Below, piece after piece: positions 40,243-47,703 of a stretch of 64,000 bases of DNA. The DNA comes from Micromonospora sp. C28SCA-DRY-2. GTDB taxonomy: Bacteria; Actinomycetota; Actinomycetes; Mycobacteriales; Micromonosporaceae. The notes under the pieces were generated by a model, which was not told the origin of the DNA, ran no database searches, and saw only the letters and a program-made list of their open reading frames with translations. Within the stretch, counting starts at the first letter, position 1; each line of letters opens with the position of its first letter. The position numbers and the translations under genes were made by a program. The stretch lies in assembly GCF_030519475.1 (NCBI RefSeq), contig NZ_JAUMKD010000005.1, positions 1 to 64,000 of the forward strand, written 5' to 3'.

Positions 40243-40905
40243 ATGAGCACTGCACAGACAGCAGGACCGATCCGGATCGGTCTGATCGTGGGAAGCACCC
40301 GACCCGGCCGGCGCGGCGGCGCGGTCGCCCAGTGGGCCGCGCAGGTGGCGTCCCGTCACCCGGCGGTACGCGCCGGCGCCGTCGAGGTCGAGGTGATCGA
40401 CCTGGCGGAGCAGGCGTTGCCGCTGCTCGACGAGCCCGTGCCGGCGATGTTCGGCGACTACCGGCAGCCGCACACCCGTCGGTGGAGCGGGGTGGTGGCC
40501 GCCTGCGACGCGTTCGTCTTCGTCACCGCGGAGTACAACCACTCGATCCCCGCCGCGCTGAAGAACGCCGTCGACTACCTGTACGCCGAGTGGAACGACA
40601 AGGTGGTCGGGCTGCTCAGCTATGGCGTGCAGGGCGGCAACCGGGCGGCCGACCACCTGCGGCTGATCCTGGCCGAGGTGCGCGCGGCGGTGGTACCCAC
40701 CCAGGTCTCGATCTCGATCTTCACCGACTTCGACTTCTCCGGATCCGATCCCGGCGATCCCACGGCGCCCGGCGTGCTGGCGCCCGGCGAGGGGCGCCAG
40801 GAGTCGTTCTCGACCATGCTGACCGAGATCGTGACCTGGTCCGCCGCCCTGCGAGCCGGGGCCCGCCCCCCGGCCGTCGAGGGCAGCCCCGAGCTGGTGG
40901 GGTGA
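40243..40905 (+). CDS. NADPH-dependent FMN reductase family protein
   Basis: About 220 residues, flavodoxin-like fold: I-G-L-I-V-G-S-T-R-P-G-R-R-G near 11-24 binds FMN phosphate, and V-T-A-E-Y-N-H-S-I-P-A-A-L-K-N-A-V-D near 87-105 is the family signature. Two-electron quinone or flavin reductase in the cytoplasm. The ATG at 40243 sits in a GACGATCGTC palindrome (40229-40238 region) that may be the regulator's site. Coupled to the next gene by GTGA. Confidence 0.9.
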   Translation: MSTAQTAGPIRIGLIVGSTRPGRRGGAVAQWAAQVASRHPAVRAGAVEVEVIDLAEQALPLLDEPVPAMFGDYRQPHTRRWSGVVAACDAFVFVTAEYNHSIPAALKNAVDYLYAEWNDKVVGLLSYGVQGGNRAADHLRLILAEVRAAVVPTQVSISIFTDFDFSGSDPGDPTAPGVLAPGEGRQESFSTMLTEIVTWSAALRAGARPPAVEGSPELVG

Positions 40906-41204
40906 GCGTGGAGACGATCATGATCCGCTACCGGGTCCGTCCCGAGCACCTGTCGGAGCACCTGCTCCTGCTCCGGGCGGTCCACGACGAGGTGGCCCGG
41001 GTACGGCCGCCAGGGCTGCGCTACGTGACGTTCCAGCTGGACGACGAACGCAGCTTCGTCGACGTGGCCATGGGCCCGGAGCTGCCGGGGCCGCTGCCGT
41101 CGCTGGCGTCGTTCCGGCGCTACCGGGCGGGCCTGGAGGACCGGTGCGAGGAGCGGGCCACGTTCGACTTCACGGTGGTGGGGTCGTACGGCTTCGGGGA
41201 ATGA
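40902..41204 (+). CDS. Small protein, possible ABM/dimeric alpha-beta barrel
   Basis: About 100 residues. I-M-I-R-Y-R-V-R-P-E-H at the start, a helix with L-L-L-R-A-V-H-D-E-V-A, V-T-F-Q-L-D-D-E-R-S-F-V-D-V as strands, and a closing F-D-F-T-V-V-G-S-Y-G-F. The strand-helix order looks like a dimeric alpha-beta barrel (antibiotic biosynthesis monooxygenase type), but no catalytic motif is certain. It starts in the reductase stop and may work with it, for example as an oxygenase component. Confidence 0.75.
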   Translation: MSVETIMIRYRVRPEHLSEHLLLLRAVHDEVARVRPPGLRYVTFQLDDERSFVDVAMGPELPGPLPSLASFRRYRAGLEDRCEERATFDFTVVGSYGFGE

Positions 41205-41208
41205 CCGG

Positions 41209-41255
41209 CCGGCCCGTCCGTGTTGTGCCTGTTCGGGCGGCATCGGACGGGCCGG
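41209..41255 (+). terminator. Terminator of the FMN reductase operon
   Basis: CCGGCCCGTCCG pairs perfectly with the arm at 41244-41255. Confidence 0.65.
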
Positions 41256-41268
41256 CGCCGTGCGGCGC

Positions 41269-41299
41269 GTGACAGCGACCCGCCGGCCGCCGGTAGGAT
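41269..41299 (+). promoter_or_regulatory. Possible yebC promoter
   Basis: GTGACA and TAGGAT with a 19-base spacer, 136 bases before the yebC ATG. The spacer is longer than ideal. Confidence 0.35.
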
Positions 41300-41435
41300 T
41301 GCCGAGATTCGGCAGGGCCATCAGCCCGCCGCGGCTCCCAGCAGAGAGATCACCGGCACCTCGGCGTGCGCCGGCGGGGAGCGGGGCGTGTGCGGTGCGG
41401 TCGATGCAGACGGCGGGTAGCAACGGAGGTAACAG

Positions 41436-42185
41436 ATGTCCGGCCACTCAAAGTGGGCGACGACCAAGCACAAGAAGGCGGTCATCGACGCCAAGCGCGG
41501 CAAGATGTTCGCCAAGCTGATCAAGAACGTCGAGGTGGCCGCGCGGACCGGTGGCGGCGACCCGGCCGGTAACCCGACGCTCTACGACGCCATCCAGAAG
41601 GCGAAGAAGAACTCGGTCCCCAACGACAACATCGACCGCGCGGTCAAGCGCGGCTCCGGCCTGGAGGCCGGCGGCGCCGACTACCAGACGATCATGTACG
41701 AGGGCTACGGCCCGAACGGCGTCGCGCTGCTCATCGAGTGCCTGACCGACAACCGCAACCGCGCCGCGACCGAGGTGCGGACCGCGCTGACCCGCAACGG
41801 CGGCTCCTTCGCCGACGCCGGCTCGGTGTCGTACATGTTCTCCCGCAAGGGCGTGGTGATCGTGCCCAAGGCCGGCACCAGCGAGGACGACGTGATGATG
41901 GCCGTGCTGGACGCGGGCGCCGAGGAGGTCAACGACCTGGGCGAGGCGTTCGAGGTGGTCTCCGAGCCGGGTGACCTGATCGCGGTGCGTACCGCCCTGC
42001 AGGACGCCGGCATCGAGTACGAGTCGGCCGAGTCGTCGCTGATCCCGAGCGTCAACGTCCCGCTGGACGAGGAGGGCGCCCGGAAGATCTTCAAGCTGAT
42101 CGACGTGCTGGAGGACTGCGACGACGTGCAGAACGTCTACGCGAACTTCGACGTCAGCGACGAGATCATGGCCGCGGTCGGCTGA
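41436..42185 (+). CDS. yebC: YebC/TACO1-family regulator
   Basis: About 249 residues, the family length. S-G-H-S-K-W-A-T-T-K-H-K-K-A at the N-terminus, P-N-D-N-I-D-R-A-V-K-R-G, and the acidic C-terminal domain with Y-E-G-Y-G-P-N-G-V-A-L-L-I-E-x-L-T-D-N-R-N-R. Such proteins have been described as transcription regulators and, more recently, as factors that relieve ribosome stalling. GGAGGT lies upstream of the ATG. In most actinobacteria ruvC-ruvA-ruvB follow; here a terminator and the toxin-like island follow. Confidence 0.96.
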   Translation: MSGHSKWATTKHKKAVIDAKRGKMFAKLIKNVEVAARTGGGDPAGNPTLYDAIQKAKKNSVPNDNIDRAVKRGSGLEAGGADYQTIMYEGYGPNGVALLIECLTDNRNRAATEVRTALTRNGGSFADAGSVSYMFSRKGVVIVPKAGTSEDDVMMAVLDAGAEEVNDLGEAFEVVSEPGDLIAVRTALQDAGIEYESAESSLIPSVNVPLDEEGARKIFKLIDVLEDCDDVQNVYANFDVSDEIMAAVG

Positions 42186-42215
42186 ACCGACTGCCCCTGA
42201 CGATGGTTCGACGGC

Positions 42216-42255
42216 GAGGCGCGAACGGGATCCCGTGAGACTCCGTTCGCGCCTC
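42216..42255. terminator. Terminator between yebC and the toxin-like island
   Basis: A perfect 13-base stem GAGGCGCGAACGG (42216-42228 with 42243-42255) and a 14-base loop. It separates converging genes. Confidence 0.75.
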
Positions 42256-42273
42256 GGCCGTTTCTGAGCTGCG

Positions 42274-42675
42274 TCAGTCGCGCTGGGTACGTTCGGCGAC
42301 GGCCGGCAGGGCGCGTACGAACGAGGCGAGGCTCTTGTACGGTTCGCCGTCGAGGACTCGCGCGGCCAGCCCGAACGGGAACCCGGTCACGCCGAGCGCC
42401 GAGACCGCTGGGACGCCTGCCGACTTCTCGTGCTCGACCCACTCGCCACCGTGGGCCCGGATGACCACCTCCCCGGTGTAGGCGCCGATCAACCGCCACC
42501 ACAGGTCGAGGTGCTCCTCGGCCAGCGGTCCGTCAGCGATCAGGTCGCCGCAGACCTCGTCGAGTGTCGACAGGCTCTCCGGTGACCAGTCCAGTCGGTG
42601 GCCGAACTGCCGGAGAACCAGATCCGCGCACTCCTCGGCGAGGGCGTGCAGGTACGTGGGGTCGGGCGCACTCAT
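42274..42675 (-). CDS. Hypothetical protein, possible immunity protein
   Basis: About 133 residues. It starts M-S-A-P-D-P-T-Y-L; then a helical acidic part (E-E-C-A-D-L-V-L-R-Q-F, L-S-T-L-D-E-V-C-G-D-L-I) and W-W-R-L-I-G-A-Y-T-G-E-V-V-I-R-A-H-G-G-E-W-V, a pattern known from uncharacterised DUF3806/DUF6278-like proteins. It is the last gene of the minus-strand unit with EspC-like, WXG100 and toxin-like genes, separated by 168 bases. I infer an immunity or accessory role only from position. Confidence 0.65.
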   Translation of the reverse strand: MSAPDPTYLHALAEECADLVLRQFGHRLDWSPESLSTLDEVCGDLIADGPLAEEHLDLWWRLIGAYTGEVVIRAHGGEWVEHEKSAGVPAVSALGVTGFPFGLAARVLDGEPYKSLASFVRALPAVAERTQRD

Positions 42676-42843
42676 GGTTGGCGATCCTCGCACAGGCGGC
42701 GCCCGGACCGGTGACGGCTGGTCAGGTTGCCCGGACGGGCCGAACGCCGGTGGTGTGGGGTGGCCGGGGTCAGCGACGGAAGCCCCGTCGTACCGGCTGA
42801 CCGGTCAGCGGCCGTCAGGCCGGGGCGGTGACCCGGAACGCGG

Positions 42844-43326
42844 TCAGGCGGGCGGGCCGACCAGGCTCGGGAACGGGAAGTCGAGGTCGAACTCCTCGTT
42901 GTCGCGCGCGTCGCGGTAGACCCACTGCCGGGGGCTCACCTGCTCCGCCGTCGACCCCCGGGTCCAGCCGCGCAGCCCGGCGTAGCCGACCGCCACGCCA
43001 CCAAAGTTGTCACCGAACCACAGCTCCACCCGGTGCCGGCCGGGCCCGATCTCGCGCTGCTGGATGTCCTGCACGACCATGCCGCCCGGGCCGACGCCGT
43101 GGTACGTCTCCCGGAAGTGCTGGTACGGCGCGTGGTCGCCGGCCAGGCGTTCGAACTCGACCTGTTCGAAGACGAACGCGGCGAACTCCCGGATGCTTCC
43201 GGGCGACTTCAGCGGGTACTCGGTGACCAGGGTGAACGTCGCGCGCTGCGGGTCGTACACGTAGGAGAAGACGAGGGCCTCCATGATGTGGTTGAGCCCC
43301 CCGCGCGGGTCGCGCATCGGTTCCAC
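42844..43326 (-). CDS. Hypothetical protein, candidate immunity protein of the toxin
   Basis: About 160 residues, soluble, beta-rich and acidic, with no signal or membrane helix. E-A-L-V-F-S-Y-V-Y-D-P, F-T-L-V-T-E-Y-P-L, F-V-F-E-Q-V-E-F-E-R-L and W-F-G-D-N-F-G-G-V-A-V-G-Y-A are the most structured parts. No family recognised. It begins only 9 bases after the toxin-like gene with AAGGAG before its GTG, the usual place and spacing for an immunity gene, and it is acidic where the toxin-like protein is basic. Confidence 0.7.
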   Translation of the reverse strand: MEPMRDPRGGLNHIMEALVFSYVYDPQRATFTLVTEYPLKSPGSIREFAAFVFEQVEFERLAGDHAPYQHFRETYHGVGPGGMVVQDIQQREIGPGRHRVELWFGDNFGGVAVGYAGLRGWTRGSTAEQVSPRQWVYRDARDNEEFDLDFPFPSLVGPPA

Positions 43327-43335
43327 GGTTTCTCC

Positions 43336-43827
43336 TTACGGGTACGGGCCTTCGTACATGATGTGCGTCTTCTCGGCGAACAGCGGATCGTTCTTGTCGA
43401 CGATGTTGCCGTCGGCGTCGAGGAAGAGGTTATCGGCGGGGCTGTCGCCGGACTGGGCGGACTGCCAGCGGAGATAGCCGTTGGCCTGGCGGCTCCACTG
43501 GCTCGCACTGGGGTTGTCGCCGGTGGGCCGCATGAAGCGCAGCCGTTCGACGCCGTTCTCGTCCTTCCAGACGAAGCCCTCGTTGTTGCGGGTCGGGGTC
43601 TCGGTCCAGTTGCGCGGGCGTTGCGCGCGCAGCGACCGGATGGAGATGCCGCGCAGCGACCGGACCGGGAACGGGGTGGCTTTGGGGTGCCGCAGCCGGT
43701 TGTTGGGAAGGCCGAGGTTCCTCAGGTCCTGGCCGGGGCGGAGCAGGTCGCCGACCGGCCCGAAGATGCCCCGGGCGAAGCCGCCACGCCCCTGCCGCCG
43801 GAGCCGGCGCAGCTTTCCCTTACCCAT
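43336..43827 (-). CDS. Toxin-like protein, possible T7SS effector module
   Basis: About 163 residues. The N-terminal ~75 residues are strongly basic and unstructured (G-K-L-R-R-L-R-R-Q-G-R, R-N-L-G-L-P-N-N-R-L-R-H). The C-terminal ~90 are a compact domain with R-N-W-T-E-T-P-T-R-N-N-E-G-F-V-W-K-D-E-N-G, R-F-M-R-P-T-G-D-N-P, Y-L-R-W-Q-S, D-A-D-G-N-I-V and the end K-T-H-I-M-Y-E-G-P. Ending in a small domain with conserved His/Arg/Asp resembles polymorphic toxin C-termini; I cannot name its class. ATG 43827 lies inside the upstream gene (8-base overlap). Codons look slightly less GC-rich than in neighbours. Confidence 0.7.
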   Translation of the reverse strand: MGKGKLRRLRRQGRGGFARGIFGPVGDLLRPGQDLRNLGLPNNRLRHPKATPFPVRSLRGISIRSLRAQRPRNWTETPTRNNEGFVWKDENGVERLRFMRPTGDNPSASQWSRQANGYLRWQSAQSGDSPADNLFLDADGNIVDKNDPLFAEKTHIMYEGPYP

Positions 43828-44314
43828 TGAGCACCGCGTCGATGGCGAGGTTGAGCAGCTGGTCGATGACCAACGACGTGATCATCTTGAAGATCGGGAT
43901 CTGGGCCAGCGACGCGCCGAAGGTGGGTGCGGCGGTGGCGATCGCCTGCGCGATCTGGATCGCCAAGAGGACCAGCTGCACGATCACGTTGATTTTCAGG
44001 ACGAGGACCACGCCCGCCGTGAGGAACAGCCCCACCGCGACGCCCTGCGCGGCGCTGACCCCGTCGGTGAGGTTCGCTATCGGCGCCTCCTGGCCGCTCC
44101 ACCGCTGCTGGAACGCCGCGACCGCCTGACCGGTGTTGGCGGCCCAGACCGACTCGCCGGCCTGCTGCGCCTCGGCGCCGACCGTCTGCACTGTCGCGGC
44201 CAGGTTGAGCCAGTGCTGGCCCAGCTCGAAGAGCTTCTCCTCGTCGGCCTCCGGCCAGCTGTAGCCGAGCATCCCCAGCAGCGAGACGAGTTCCCCGGGA
44301 AGCTGCAACCCCAT
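43820..44314 (-). CDS. WXG100-like module with membrane helices (CpnT N-terminal-like)
   Basis: About 164 residues. First ~90: G-L-Q-L-P-G-E-L-V-S-L-L-G-M-L-G-Y-S-W-P-E-A-D-E, then helices with W-L-N-L-A-A-T-V and V-W-A-A-N-T-G-Q-A-V-A-A-F-Q-Q-R-W, the layout of the WXG100-like domain that precedes toxins such as mycobacterial CpnT. Next come two hydrophobic helices (G-V-A-V-G-L-F-L-T-A-G-V-V-L-V-L and V-Q-L-V-L-L-A-I-Q-I) and a short end. In many genomes this module continues into a C-terminal toxin in one protein; here it stops and the toxin-like ORF overlaps by 8 bases in another frame. Confidence 0.8.
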   Translation of the reverse strand: MGLQLPGELVSLLGMLGYSWPEADEEKLFELGQHWLNLAATVQTVGAEAQQAGESVWAANTGQAVAAFQQRWSGQEAPIANLTDGVSAAQGVAVGLFLTAGVVLVLKINVIVQLVLLAIQIAQAIATAAPTFGASLAQIPIFKMITSLVIDQLLNLAIDAVLNG

Positions 44315-44318
44315 CGCG

Positions 44319-44651
44319 TCACCCGCCCAACGCCTGGCCGATCTTGCGCAGGCCGGCCTCGACCTGCTGATCGGCCTCCTCGAACGCGTCGGCCATGGTG
44401 TGCAAGCCGGCGGCGAACTGCCCGAGCACCTCGCCGTTGCCCTCGAAGCAGCTCATGGCCAGGTCGTGGATGCCGAGGTACAGCTCGCCGATCAGGGTGC
44501 CGAGGTCGTCGCCGCCCCACGGCTCACCGAGCCCCTGCACCGTGCTCTCGAACTGCTCCAGGACCTCGGCCATCCGGTCGACCGACCGGTCGAGCGACTC
44601 CGCGCTGGCGCGCAGCGCCTCGGGATCCACCTGGAAGCCGGACATCGACAT
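44319..44651 (-). CDS. EspC/WXG100-like T7SS substrate protein
   Basis: About 110 residues. M-S-G-F-Q-V-D-P-E-A-L-R-A-S-A-E-S-L-D is the typical start of EspC-type (DUF2580) secreted partners, followed by a helix-turn-helix hairpin whose turn has E-P-W-G-G-D-D-L-G (the W-x-G-like element). Such proteins pair with WXG100 partners for ESX/type VII export. It heads the toxin-like unit, 4 bases before the CpnT-N-like gene. GGAGG precedes ATG 44651. No ESX machinery gene is in the window, so the exporter would be elsewhere. Confidence 0.85.
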   Translation of the reverse strand: MSMSGFQVDPEALRASAESLDRSVDRMAEVLEQFESTVQGLGEPWGGDDLGTLIGELYLGIHDLAMSCFEGNGEVLGQFAAGLHTMADAFEEADQQVEAGLRKIGQALGG

Positions 44652-44874
44652 GCTCGCCTCCGTACTCGTGGGCGGGCTTGCGGTGCCGATGCTAGCCGTC
44701 GGGTCCACTGTGGGGTGTCCCGCGCGGGACTTCTGTCCGACTCGCGACCGCGACCTTGCCCGCCGTCCGGCTCCGTGATCCGGCGGGCAGGCCGCCGAGC
44801 GGCGCGCCGTCCCGCCGGCCGCAACCGCCCCGTCCGGTGCCCGGGAGGTCGTCCGGGCGGCGCCGGACCCTGGC

Positions 44875-44880
44875 TAGGCT
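44875..44880 (+). promoter_or_regulatory. -10 box for leaderless DUF402 transcript
   Basis: TAGGCT ends 6 bases before the ATG at 44887, with no ribosome site, consistent with a leaderless message. Confidence 0.5.
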
Positions 44881-44886
44881 GGGCGG

Positions 44887-45543
44887 ATGCAGCTGAGCGG
44901 TGGCGCGGGGGACAGCGCAGGTCAGGCGGCCGACGGGCGGCGGTTCGCGCCCGGTGACGTGGTGGTCCGGCGGGAGATCCTGCTCGGCGAGGTGTGGTTC
45001 GGCTGCCCGACCATCTGCGTGGAGGACACGCCCGACCTGCTCGCGCTCTACCTGCCGCCGGGCGCCGAGTTCGGCTTCCCCCGGCGCGGCGTCTTCCCGG
45101 CCGGTCGGCACCCGTGGGAGGCCGCCGGCCACCGGGCCTGGAGCGGGCACGGCAAGCTGATGCTGCACCGCCCCGGCGAGGCGCACTCGCTGGACGTCTT
45201 CTGGACCGGCCCGGACCGCGCCTTCGCCGGCTGGTACTTCAACCTCCAGGACCCGTTCCGGCGGACGCCGATCGGGGTGGACACCCTGGACCACGAGCTG
45301 GACCTCTGGTGGCCGGCGGACGCCGAGCGCTACGTCTGGAAGGACGTGGAGATGTTCGCCCAGCGCCTGGCGGAGGGGCGTTACCCGGGGATGGCCGACG
45401 CCATCCGGGCCGAGGGCGACCGGATCGCCGCCCTGCTGGACGCGGGGGAGCGCTGGTGGGACGAGAACTGGGCATCCTGGAAGCCCGACCCGGCCTGGCC
45501 GGTGCCGAGGCTGCCCGCCGGCTGGGACACCGTCCCCGGCTGA
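44887..45543 (+). CDS. DUF402 protein
   Basis: About 218 residues. The DUF402 core shows W-S-G-H-G-K-L-M-L-H-R-P-G, then F-A-G-W-Y-F-N-L-Q-D-P-F-R-R-T-x-x-G-V-D-T-L-D-H-E-L-D and an acidic helix E-R-Y-V-W-K-D-V-E-M-F; the D/E cluster binds two metal ions in the known members, some of which are nucleoside di/triphosphatases (Ntdp) or FomD. Soluble. Leaderless start at ATG 44887. The exact substrate is unknown. Confidence 0.87.
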   Translation: MQLSGGAGDSAGQAADGRRFAPGDVVVRREILLGEVWFGCPTICVEDTPDLLALYLPPGAEFGFPRRGVFPAGRHPWEAAGHRAWSGHGKLMLHRPGEAHSLDVFWTGPDRAFAGWYFNLQDPFRRTPIGVDTLDHELDLWWPADAERYVWKDVEMFAQRLAEGRYPGMADAIRAEGDRIAALLDAGERWWDENWASWKPDPAWPVPRLPAGWDTVPG

Positions 45544-45586
45544 CCCCCTCCGGAGGGTGGGGCGGCCCGGGCAGATCGACTCCGGA

Positions 45587-45635
45587 TCGCCGATGTGGCG
45601 GTGTCCGGGTGATCGGGACACCGCCACATCGGCGA
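45587..45635. terminator. Bidirectional terminator, perfect 20-bp stem
   Basis: Arms 45587-45606 and 45616-45635 are exact complements with a 9-base loop, between the converging DUF402 and permease genes. Confidence 0.85.
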
Positions 45636-45670
45636 CGTGGTGCCGGATCCGGCGCGCGCCGGCGGCCGGC

Positions 45671-46732
45671 TCAGGCGACGGTCTCGCGGGAGCGCCAGGC
45701 GGCCCGGATCGAGGTGCGGCCGTTGGTGCGCAGCAGCGAGCCCTCGTACACCCGCGCTCCGGCCAGCAGGAACGCGACGGCCGCGACCAGCAGCAGGGCC
45801 AGCGACACCAGCGGCTCCCAGCCGGCCGCGTCGCCGGTGAACAGCCGCAGCGGCATCGCCGTGGGCGAGGAGAACGGCAGGTAGGACAGCACCTGCATGG
45901 CTGTCGCGTTGTCGTTCAGGAAGATCACCGCGAAGAACGGCAGCATCACCGCGAGCTGCACCGGCATGGACACGCCGGCGATGTCCTCCTGCCGGTTGAC
46001 CAAGGCGCCGGCCGCCGCCCACATGGCCGCGATCAGCACGAAGCCGAGGAGGAAGAACGGTACGAACCAGCCGATCGCCGGCCCGAGCAGGGTGAGCAGC
46101 CCGCCGCTGTCGGCGAACCGCATGCCGACCACGGTGACCAGGGCGATCAGCGCGATCTGCCCGAGCGCGAGCACCGTGCCGGCGACCAGCTTGCCGGCCA
46201 GCAGCGCGCGCACCGGCACCGCGGCCACCAGGATCTCCACCACCCGGGTCTGCTTCTCCTCCACCACGCTCTGCGCGATCTGCACGCCGAAGGTCTGCGA
46301 GGTGACGAAGAAGACGAACGCGAAGGCGAACGGCACCAGGAACGCCACCACCGGGTCCACCGCGTCCGGGTCGAGCAGCCGGACGTCGGGCTGGCTGCTC
46401 AACGCCGTCACCACGTCGTCGGGCGCCTCGTCCATGGCCAGCACCGCCGGCCCGGCGACCACCGCGGCGTCCACGTCGCCGTCGCGGACGGCCTGCTCGG
46501 CGGCCCGGTCGTCGGCGACCGTGCGCACCTCCAGCCCGGCCTCGCGCAGCGGCCCGGCCGCCGCCTCGGTCACCGCCACGGTCGACGGGCCGCCGGAGAG
46601 CAGCGGCGGCAGGATCGTCGCCGCCGCGGCGATGAGCAGGAAGAACAGCGTGCTGATCAGGAACGTGCGGTCGCGCAGCTTGACCCGGATCTCGCGGGCG
46701 GCGACCAGGCGGGTGGCCTGCGTGGTGTTCAC
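45671..46732 (-). CDS. NatB-like ABC-2 transporter permease
   Basis: About 353 residues. V-A-A-R-E-I-R-V-K-L-R-D-R-T-F at the start and one membrane helix, a large extracytoplasmic loop (~150 residues), then five helices including one with Q-S-V-V-E-E-K-Q-T-R-V-V-E-I-L-V at its border, diagnostic of the NatB/YhaP-type sodium- or peptide-efflux permeases. It partners the ATPase gene upstream; GTG 46732 overlaps its stop (GTGA). Confidence 0.9.
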   Translation of the reverse strand: MNTTQATRLVAAREIRVKLRDRTFLISTLFFLLIAAAATILPPLLSGGPSTVAVTEAAAGPLREAGLEVRTVADDRAAEQAVRDGDVDAAVVAGPAVLAMDEAPDDVVTALSSQPDVRLLDPDAVDPVVAFLVPFAFAFVFFVTSQTFGVQIAQSVVEEKQTRVVEILVAAVPVRALLAGKLVAGTVLALGQIALIALVTVVGMRFADSGGLLTLLGPAIGWFVPFFLLGFVLIAAMWAAAGALVNRQEDIAGVSMPVQLAVMLPFFAVIFLNDNATAMQVLSYLPFSSPTAMPLRLFTGDAAGWEPLVSLALLLVAAVAFLLAGARVYEGSLLRTNGRTSIRAAWRSRETVA

Positions 46733-47619
46733 TGGGCGACCTCTCGGAAGATCTCGGTGAGGGAGGGGCTGACCGGGCGGAACGCCCGCACCGGGCCGCG
46801 GGCCAGCGCCGCGTGCAGCACCGGCTGCTCGTCCGCGCCGGGGGCGAGGTCGAACACGGCGCGGGCACCGTCGAGGTCGACCAGGGTCACCCCGGGCTCG
46901 TCCCGCAGCCAGCCGGCGTCGGTCGCCACCACCAGCTCGAACCGGGGTGAGGTGTACGTCCGGCGCAACTGCTCCCGGCTACCGGCGGCGCGGATCATCC
47001 CGTCCGCGATGATCACCAGGTCGTCGCAGAGCCGCTCGACGACGTCGAGCTGGTGGCTGGAGAAGAGCACCGGCACCCCGGCGGCGGCCCGCTCCCGCAG
47101 CACCGCCACGACCGTGTCCACGGCCAGCGGGTCGAGGCCGGAGAACGGCTCGTCGAGCACCAGCACCTCGGGATCGTGCACCAGCGCGGCGGCGATCTGG
47201 GCGCGCTGCTGGTTGCCCAGCGACAGGGTCTCCAGCAGGTCGTCGCCGCGTTCGGCGAGCCCGACCCGCTCCAGCAGGGCGTCGGTGTTGCGCCGGGCCG
47301 CCGCCGTGGTCATCCCGTGCAGCCGGCCCAGGTAGGCCACCTGCTCCCGGACGCTCATCTTCGGGTAGAGGCCACGTTCCTCCGGCATGTAGCCGAAGCG
47401 CCGGCGGACCTCCCGGGTCAGCGGCACGCCCTGCCAGCTGACCTGGCCGGCGTCCGGGGCGAGCACGCCGAGGATGATCCGCATGGAGGTGGTCTTGCCG
47501 GCGCCGTTGCCGCCGACGAAGCCGGTCATCCGGCCGGCGGCCACGTCGAACGACACGTTCCTGAGCACCTGACGGTCGCCGAAGCTGCGGTCGACGCCGT
47601 CGAGACGGAGCACATTCAT
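46729..47619 (-). CDS. NatA-like ABC transporter ATP-binding protein
   Basis: About 296 residues. Walker A G-G-N-G-A-G-K-T-T-S-M near 30-40, signature L-S-L-G-N-Q-Q-R near 135, Walker B V-L-V-L-D-E-P-F-S-G-L-D, switch H in S-S-H-Q-L. The C-terminal ~90 residues are the extension of this efflux subfamily. A -10 box TAGCGT (47635-47630) lies 7-10 bases before GTG 47622/ATG 47619 and overlaps the possible GTG at 47631, so the message is leaderless and the later start is preferred. Confidence 0.92.
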   Translation of the reverse strand: MNVLRLDGVDRSFGDRQVLRNVSFDVAAGRMTGFVGGNGAGKTTSMRIILGVLAPDAGQVSWQGVPLTREVRRRFGYMPEERGLYPKMSVREQVAYLGRLHGMTTAAARRNTDALLERVGLAERGDDLLETLSLGNQQRAQIAAALVHDPEVLVLDEPFSGLDPLAVDTVVAVLRERAAAGVPVLFSSHQLDVVERLCDDLVIIADGMIRAAGSREQLRRTYTSPRFELVVATDAGWLRDEPGVTLVDLDGARAVFDLAPGADEQPVLHAALARGPVRAFRPVSPSLTEIFREVAQ

Positions 47620-47629
47620 CACGATGGTC

Positions 47630-47635
47630 ACGCTA
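47630..47635 (-). promoter_or_regulatory. -10 box of the NatAB-like operon
   Basis: TAGCGT on the minus strand, 10 bases before ATG 47619. The adjacent two-component genes end 68 bases away on the same strand and may control this operon. Confidence 0.45.
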
Positions 47636-47703
47636 GGTCGCCGGCGGCCGGCTGCCGTCCGTCCACCGGTGGAGCGTCCGGGTCCGCCGCAAGACGGAGC
47701 TGA

